This document shows, in pieces, positions 60,085 through 64,000 of a stretch of DNA of 64,000 bases; positions within the stretch are counted from its first letter, which is position 1, and each line of letters opens with the position of its first letter. The notes below the pieces were generated by a model. The model ran no database searches and was not told the DNA's origin. It saw only the letters and a list, made by a program, of their open reading frames with translations. The DNA comes from Sphingobacterium alimentarium (lineage in GTDB: Bacteria; Bacteroidota; Bacteroidia; Sphingobacteriales; Sphingobacteriaceae): NCBI RefSeq assembly GCF_004342685.1, contig NZ_SMBZ01000011.1, positions 1 through 64,000 on the forward strand, written 5' to 3'. The position numbers and the translations under genes are program-made.

Positions 60085-60402
60085 TTATTCTCCTTTCAGT
60101 TTGTTTAGGATGAAGCTTGCGCCATTGTAAAAACCACTATCATACACACCTGCTAACGATTCATCTTGTGGTTTTAATTTATTCATATCCTCCTTACTAG
60201 GCAGTTCGATTTCTTCGAGCCAGTAATCAGGTTCATCGCAATCGCATGGTTCATCTGACAAGAACCAGTATCCGTTTTTAGAACGATTAGCTACCCTTGA
60301 GGATAATGGTTCTTTATCCCAATATACAATTACGTGTTGCTGTTCTTTAGGCAACTCTCCCTTACTTGGATATCTCTTTATATATACTGTTTGCTCTTTC
60401 AT
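60085..60402 (-). CDS. DUF551-like protein
   Basis: 105 residues: PSKGELPKEQQHVIVYWDKEPLSSRVANRSKNGYWFLSDEPCDCDEPDYWLEEIELP recalls the DUF551 pattern (W..PD.W) common in phage accessory genes. Confidence 0.5.
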   Translation of the reverse strand: MKEQTVYIKRYPSKGELPKEQQHVIVYWDKEPLSSRVANRSKNGYWFLSDEPCDCDEPDYWLEEIELPSKEDMNKLKPQDESLAGVYDSGFYNGASFILNKLKGE

Positions 60403-60435
60403 TTATCAATCAATTAAATTTTCAAAATTCATCCC

Positions 60436-60481
60436 CTCTAACTCTACTATATGTACAGTTGTGGAAGGTGGTAGGTAGGGT
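60436..60481. repeat. 3' cassette repeat, copy 1
   Basis: GTACAGTTGTGGAAGGTGG then TAGGTAGGGT, right behind the SEC-C gene; a near copy lies at 60727-60773 behind gene 60775. Confidence 0.5.
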
Positions 60482-60682
60482 CTAGGCATGGTCTGATTTA
60501 TTTAAACAACACTTTTTATACTTCTTACCACTGCCGCAAAGGCATGGAGAATTACGAGGATGCTTAACTTCTTCCTTTGGGTTGACGTATCGTCTTACAC
60601 GACCTAAATTCTTTGTATTTGCGGAACTTAATGACATTCCTACTGATGCCATCATACCTGCTATTAATGCTATTTTTCTCAT
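60482..60682 (-). CDS. Small SEC-C zinc protein
   Basis: 66 residues: an N-terminal hydrophobic stretch (IALIAGMMASVGMSLS), a basic linker and a C-terminal SEC-C motif NSPCLCGSGKKYKKCC. Second SEC-C protein of the prophage. Flanked by repeats shared with gene 60775. Confidence 0.65.
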   Translation of the reverse strand: MRKIALIAGMMASVGMSLSSANTKNLGRVRRYVNPKEEVKHPRNSPCLCGSGKKYKKCCLNKSDHA

Positions 60683-60684
60683 TC

Positions 60685-60706
60685 TGTAATATTTGAATTG
60701 ATTAAT
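60685..60706. repeat. 5' cassette repeat, copy 1
   Basis: On the minus strand ATTAATCAATTCAAATATTAC directly before the start of 60482. The same 21 bp precede the start of gene 60775 (61204-61224). Confidence 0.55.
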
Positions 60707-60726
60707 GATTCTTATTGCTTAATTAT

Positions 60727-60773
60727 CCTATATCTCTCCTATCTGTACAGTTATGGGAGGTGGTAGGTTGGGT
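60727..60773. repeat. 3' cassette repeat, copy 2
   Basis: GTACAGTTATGGGAGGTGG then TAGGTTGGGT, behind gene 60775; near copy of 60436-60481. Confidence 0.5.
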
Positions 60774-60774
60774 G

Positions 60775-61200
60775 TCATAGTCCAGCCTCCTTGTAAGAAA
60801 TTGCCAAACCTTTATCTATTAAACCGAAAACATCTAAGTGGTATTTAAATAGAAATTGTATTGAATTATAATCCACATCATTTAAGAAATTGTTGAATGT
60901 ACTACAATCTTGCCCTAAAATTTTTTTTATAGTAGTGTTACTTAGGTACACATCACTAAACACAAACTTTTCTCCATTATGCACTATCTCTTTTGTTAGG
61001 TCTGATAGTGGGCGGAGGATTGGTTTGATATTTTCAATACCTGCCGTTTGTTTATCTCTACTGCCTTTATAAGCATCTACAAACACAAATCTTGAATCTA
61101 TAGAAACAGCTGTTATATTCCTTTCTGTAGTCCCCAATATTACAGTCAACCCATAAGGCAAATAAGGTGCAAGGTGTTTTAATTCTAGTTGATCTTTCAT
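60775..61200 (-). CDS. Hypothetical protein
   Basis: 141 residues, no family recognised (LKHLAPYLPYGLTVILGTTERNITAVSID...). The opening layout is seen in several small Bacteroidota phage proteins. Overlaps the upstream gene by 4 bp and shares 5' and 3' flanking repeats with gene 60482. Confidence 0.55.
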   Translation of the reverse strand: MKDQLELKHLAPYLPYGLTVILGTTERNITAVSIDSRFVFVDAYKGSRDKQTAGIENIKPILRPLSDLTKEIVHNGEKFVFSDVYLSNTTIKKILGQDCSTFNNFLNDVDYNSIQFLFKYHLDVFGLIDKGLAISYKEAGL

Positions 61201-61493
61201 TCCGTAATATTTGAATTGATTAATACTTCGATTTCATCTATTGATACGTAGTCCTCTACTCGTTGGTATTTCTTGAACAGAAGCACTTTCCGCAGCATCT
61301 CCACCAACTCGGTATTCTTCTCTCTCAATACCATTATCTCGGTTGATAAAAAATCCTGAATTGCATCAGCTTCAATACTGTTATAGTCTTCTACAGCCTG
61401 ATTGTATCCTGTTAAATAGTGGATTTTTGGACTAAGCTCTTTTGTTAGACTTTTGCCGTATTCGAGAGCGCTTTCGATTCCGTTCTTTTTCAT
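61197..61493 (-). CDS. Hypothetical protein
   Basis: 98 residues, helical (MKKNGIESALEYGKSLTKELSPKIHYLTGYNQAVEDYNSIEADAI), no family recognised. Its last codons lie in the 5' cassette repeat of gene 60775. Confidence 0.5.
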   Translation of the reverse strand: MKKNGIESALEYGKSLTKELSPKIHYLTGYNQAVEDYNSIEADAIQDFLSTEIMVLREKNTELVEMLRKVLLFKKYQRVEDYVSIDEIEVLINSNITE

Positions 61494-61735
61494 AATGTGG
61501 AATTTTGAAGGTGAGGTTTAAAATATTGCGAGGTAATGTTATTATTTCTTAGCCCATAAAAGGCAATAGTTAAATCGGCGATAGAACTATAGGACTGTCC
61601 ATTAATTTCAGTATTACCCTTTTGAATTATCTGTTGGACGCATTCTTTATACTTGGCTAATTCTCTTTTTTCAATTCTTTTTAAGCAGCGTTTCTTTTTG
61701 AAGGCATAGGAGGGAGTAATTAAAAATAAATTCAT
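61490..61735 (-). CDS. Hypothetical protein
   Basis: 81 residues, basic N-terminal half, no family recognised; 4-bp overlaps on both sides within the right-arm operon. Confidence 0.5.
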   Translation of the reverse strand: MNLFLITPSYAFKKKRCLKRIEKRELAKYKECVQQIIQKGNTEINGQSYSSIADLTIAFYGLRNNNITSQYFKPHLQNSTL

Positions 61736-62004
61736 CTGGCACCTCCCTTTAATATTTTGTTGGCTTCGGCTAATACATTATCCATGCCTTGTAATGAATC
61801 CTTAATTCCATCAATAAATATTTCACTTATAAATTTTGGCTCAGGAACTTCGAATCCGGTTGATTTTTTTTCGATGGCACTGCCGTTGGATTTTAAATTT
61901 TCTTGGACGATCATTTTCATCCATTCATTGTAACCGGCGGGATCGTTTGGATTCCAATCAAGAGGAATTATTGATTTGCTTATCCTCAAATTTTTATTTC
62001 TCAT
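61732..62004 (-). CDS. Hypothetical protein, first gene of the right-arm operon
   Basis: 90 residues, no family recognised. Its start follows leader RNA 3 by about 20 bp. Confidence 0.5.
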   Translation of the reverse strand: MRNKNLRISKSIIPLDWNPNDPAGYNEWMKMIVQENLKSNGSAIEKKSTGFEVPEPKFISEIFIDGIKDSLQGMDNVLAEANKILKGGAR

Positions 62005-62015
62005 AATTCTGTTAT

Positions 62016-62120
62016 TAAAAGAATAAGCCTAGCTGAGTTTGGAGAAGTGCAGTCTCCGCCCTCGGACTAGGCTCTAAAATTTCTTTGGATATTGTTCAGC
62101 TTCTGCACTTCTGAACTCTT
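62016..62120 (-). ncRNA. Kissing-loop leader RNA 3
   Basis: Minus strand. First hairpin GTTCAG/CTGAAC (62116-62111/62099-62094) with loop AAGTGCAGAAG. Second hairpin is a rod: AGCCTAG/CTAGGCT (62073-62067/62032-62026), GAG/CTC, GGAG/CTCC, loop ACTGCACTT, then TATTCTTTT. CTGCACTT in the second loop is the exact complement of AAGTGCAG in the first: 8 pairs. Same architecture as leaders 1 and 2. Confidence 0.7.
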
Positions 62121-62128
62121 AACAGAAG

Positions 62129-62168
62129 CAAATATGAAAACTTTAAATAAGTAATCCAAATGGATTAC
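62129..62168 (-). promoter_or_regulatory. Palindrome-promoter, site 6 (right-arm operon)
   Basis: Perfect palindrome GTAATCCAAATGGATTAC (62151-62168). Minus strand: TTTG (62160-62157), 20-bp spacer, CATATTTG (62136-62129) as -7 box. Drives leader RNA 3. Confidence 0.72.
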
Positions 62169-62204
62169 CTGAATATTTTGTAAATAATTGTGTTACAAAG
62201 AATT

Positions 62205-62225
62205 AATTTACAAATAATTTACAGC
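62205..62225. repeat. Integrase arm-site repeat, right copy
   Basis: 21 bp identical to 7568-7588, 62 bp inside attR. Confidence 0.55.
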
Positions 62226-62287
62226 GTAATTTTATAATGGATGTAAATGTTTGATTTATAGATGGGTAGTTTCTTTTGATGAAAGAT

Positions 62288-62311
62288 AAGATAAATCTCT
62301 CATTAAATATT
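62288..62311. repeat. attR core repeat
   Basis: 24 bp identical to 7421-7444; reads as the start of tcdA on the minus strand (ATG at 62303-62301), now a six-codon stump. Confidence 0.75.
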
Positions 62312-62394
62312 CTTAATTTGCTTGTTGCTGTTCTTAACTATTTTATTATTAGATGTATTCTATATTTATTAGCGAAAGCTCGCTCTTGCTAAGA

Positions 62395-62640
62395 AATATC
62401 AGATTTTATTATTTTATTTCGCTGAAGTAAGATTCACCAATAATTTACCTCAGAATTGACAAAATGCAGGACCTCTAATCGCAACTACTTCTAAGTATTA
62501 CAAAAAAATGCGCCAAAAAGAAAATCTTGGCGCAAAGTTACGATTAAAAAAATATTTTGAACATATCCATTCTATTCAATTCAACAGATTATACATTTCA
62601 AATCAAGTAATAGTGAAGAGGGCGAACGCATATATTTTCT
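62395..62640 (+). pseudogene. Relic of an older, related integrase (left end of a lost element)
   Basis: Matches the int promoter region and start: AATATCAGAT...ATTTTATTT, AATAATTTAC and ACAAAAT line up with 7531-7600, and the coding relic reads ATTSKYYKK...LGAKLRLKKYFEHIHSIQFNRL against ATILKHHKK...DTKLRLKKIFIDRFLSIELNRM of int, with about 25 codons deleted between. CAAAGTTACGATTAAAAAAA is shared exactly. An earlier element used the same site and decayed. Confidence 0.75.
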
Positions 62641-62706
62641 TCTTGAAGAATAGAACTGAACATTCTATGATGATTTACTGTTGGATTTTTACAGGCTCTA
62701 ATGCGT

Positions 62707-63366
62707 CTATCCTGAGAATGTGTTGTATCTAAATACCTGCTCAAAATTTCCGACTATTTGTTCTTGCAAATCGCTTATGCTGATTTTTCGAACGCGACAA
62801 AAATAGGAATAGATATCTGCGACATCGGTAGGTTTATTGTCGGTTTCTAGAAAAACTTTATCCATATCTATGGATTGAATCAGATCATCCTGATTCCCTT
62901 GTAGGATCGAAGATCCTAGACTGATGTAATAGCCTTGTTGAAGAATAGATTGCGCGAGTGCAAGCTTCTTGTTGAAGCTATGAAAAATCACCGGCACTGT
63001 GACTTGCTTCTCCTTTAGGATATGAAAGACTTCTTGGTATGCACGTACACAGTGGATAATAAGTGGTTTTTGCAATTCTTGAGCGAGTAGAATCTGCTTT
63101 TCGAATACTTCGATTTGCGTTTGCCAAGCGATATCAGTTATTTTATCTAGTCCACATTCGCCAATAGCCAAAACATTTTTATCGGCTGTATGGCGTTTTA
63201 AGATTCCGAATTGCCCATCCCTATCCTCATGGACATACCAAGGATGTATGCCTACCGAACAAATTTGATTTGAAAATTCCTCTTCTCCGATGATACAATT
63301 GAGCAATTGAAAAGTGTTTTCATTTGCTTGGAGTTGATGAGTATGAATGTCGATGTATGGCAACAT
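62707..63366 (-). CDS. TatD-family metal-dependent hydrolase
   Basis: 219 residues, slightly short for TatD (about 255). Has IDIHTHQ metal motif, SVGIHPWY, AIGECGLDK, LIIHCVRAYQEV, IFHSFNK and FLETDNKP. Probably a DNase or nucleoside-phosphate hydrolase. Its stop is about 400 bp from the attR tcdA stump on the same strand, consistent with an original tatD-tcdA arrangement. Confidence 0.88.
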   Translation of the reverse strand: MLPYIDIHTHQLQANENTFQLLNCIIGEEEFSNQICSVGIHPWYVHEDRDGQFGILKRHTADKNVLAIGECGLDKITDIAWQTQIEVFEKQILLAQELQKPLIIHCVRAYQEVFHILKEKQVTVPVIFHSFNKKLALAQSILQQGYYISLGSSILQGNQDDLIQSIDMDKVFLETDNKPTDVADIYSYFCRVRKISISDLQEQIVGNFEQVFRYNTFSG

Positions 63367-63417
63367 AGCTGCAATTTACTAAAAGAAATGCGCAGTAGCA
63401 GCAGGTGTAGGAAAAAT

Positions 63418-63442
63418 ATTTTACTAAAAATTTTAGTAAAAA
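63418..63442 (+). promoter_or_regulatory. Palindromic operator upstream of the dnaE-type gene
   Basis: ATTTTACTAA - AAATT - TTAGTAAAA, ending 28 bp before the start codon at 63470; an extra half-site TTTACTAAA lies at about 63376. Same arms and spacing as the prophage site 53636-53660. Confidence 0.6.
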
Positions 63443-63469
63443 TTACTACTTAATGCGTAATCTTGCAGT

Positions 63470-64000
63470 ATGTTTTTGAATTGTAAGACTTGGTTTAGTT
63501 TTCATTATGGCACCTATGAGCCGGCCAAATTAATAGCGCAAGCGACTGAATTAGGGATTAAGTCATTGGCGTTAACGAATATTAATTCGACGGCTGATTG
63601 TTGGGATTTTGTGCAGAAATGTCAAGCAGTAGGTATCAAGCCCATCCTGGGTGCGGAGGTACGTAATGCGAATGCGTTTTGCTATGTATTGTTGGCTAAG
63701 AATAATGCCGGATTATTGGCCATTCATGCTTTCTTGTCTTATCACAAACAACAGGAAATAACTTTCCCGGAGCGGCCACATTTCACCGCGCAAGATGTGT
63801 GGGTGATTTATCGGTATCAAGAGTCTATTTTGCAACAGCCTTTGGGCGCACATGAATTGATTGGTTTGGATATCCAGCATTTGAATAATCTAACCTGGCA
63901 GCTACAAGCAGATTCGAATAAATATGTCATTTTGCATCCTGTTACCTATCAGGATAGGACCTACTATGATGTACATCGTATCCTACGCGCTATTGCAAAC
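63470..64000 (+). CDS. DnaE-type DNA polymerase III alpha subunit (partial, runs off the window)
   Basis: First 177 codons, open to the window end. MFLNCKTWFSFHYGTYEPAKLIAQATELGIKSLALTNINSTADCWDFVQKCQAVGIKPILGAEVR is the PHP-domain start of DnaE. Some usual PHP metal ligands are replaced, as in error-prone DnaE2 types. With the palindromic operator upstream, a damage-inducible polymerase is a fair guess. Confidence 0.8.
   Translation, partial: MFLNCKTWFSFHYGTYEPAKLIAQATELGIKSLALTNINSTADCWDFVQKCQAVGIKPILGAEVRNANAFCYVLLAKNNAGLLAIHAFLSYHKQQEITFPERPHFTAQDVWVIYRYQESILQQPLGAHELIGLDIQHLNNLTWQLQADSNKYVILHPVTYQDRTYYDVHRILRAIAN

Larger units (their letters stand above)
7421..62311. mobile_element. Temperate siphovirus prophage inserted at the 5' end of tcdA
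   Basis: Bounded by the 24-bp direct repeats at 7421-7444 and 62288-62311. Contains integrase, repressor, recombination, replication, terminase, portal, capsid, tail, tape measure, endolysin and spanin genes in lambda-like order, so it looks complete and may be inducible. The tape measure, tail tube and frameshifting tail chaperone point to a long non-contractile tail. Confidence 0.95.

Noticed and set aside
1-64000. CRISPR arrays, rRNA genes and intact insertion sequences
   Set aside because: None seen: no spaced direct repeats of suitable length, no rRNA sequence and no transposase frame recognised.

Overview
The window looks like chromosome of a Bacteroidota species, probably a Sphingobacteriaceae relative (Sphingobacterium/Pedobacter type), carrying one nearly complete temperate siphovirus prophage. 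The phylum call rests on promoters of the TTTG-N19/20-TAnnTTTG type, an IntDOT-like integrase, PcfJ/PcfK-like genes, the gene content of the flanks and the moderately low GC. The genus is an inference.

Left chromosome (1-7,444): end of a probable group II intron, then feoA-feoB-Cys-rich protein (ferrous iron uptake), a ZIP metal transporter with a PAP2 phosphatase, a GlmM-like phosphohexomutase, two small membrane proteins and tcdA. Right chromosome (62,288-64,000): a TatD-family hydrolase and the start of a DnaE-type polymerase. tatD and tcdA lie on the same strand and were probably neighbours before the insertion. The prophage (about 54.9 kb) sits at the 5' end of tcdA: a 24-bp direct repeat covering the tcdA start codon flanks it. 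Just outside attR lies the decayed left end, with integrase start, of an older related element, so the site has been used at least twice.

Prophage layout. 7.6-10.3 kb: integrase and lysogeny control (S24-type repressor, small protein, XRE regulator). 10.4-16 kb: early regulators and a recombination block (Rad50/SbcC-like ATPase, RecT, MBL-fold protein). 16-22 kb: small early genes, a replication initiator with 12-bp iterons inside its gene, and DnaB. 22.3-33.8 kb: terminase, portal, scaffold, capsid, connectors, tail tube and a tail chaperone with a predicted -1 frameshift. 33.8-39.2 kb: very AT-rich accessory genes and a minus-strand RNA operon. 39.3-50 kb: tape measure and tail/fibre proteins, including an SGNH esterase-like fibre. 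50-51.7 kb: lysis (GH19 endolysin, membrane proteins, probable u-spanin). 51.8-62 kb: accessory genes, including an SRAP protein, an HNH nuclease, PcfJ/PcfK and a minus-strand right-arm operon.

Five things stand out. (1) The minus-strand RNA operon at 37.94-39.15 kb encodes what reads as a circularly permuted two-piece tmRNA, with its own proteolysis tag, next to four tRNA-like RNAs whose anticodon arms are missing, shortened or abnormal. (2) Six intergenic sites carry an 18-bp palindrome (GTAATCC-N4-GGATTAC type). In five of them its right half forms the -33 box of a Bacteroidota promoter, which suggests one phage regulon. (3) Three of these promoters lead into a leader RNA of unusual design: a first hairpin whose loop is perfectly complementary to the apical loop of a following three-segment terminator-like rod. 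The paired loops differ in sequence each time but stay complementary. (4) Two paralogous two-gene cassettes (two-TM protein plus soluble partner) sit in late-region accessory slots. (5) The same palindrome (arms ATTTTACTAA / TTAGTAAAA, 5-bp centre) lies upstream of the host dnaE-type gene and of a prophage gene, which suggests a shared, possibly SOS, operator.

All assignments come from reading the sequence and from memory of protein families. No database search or folding program was run.
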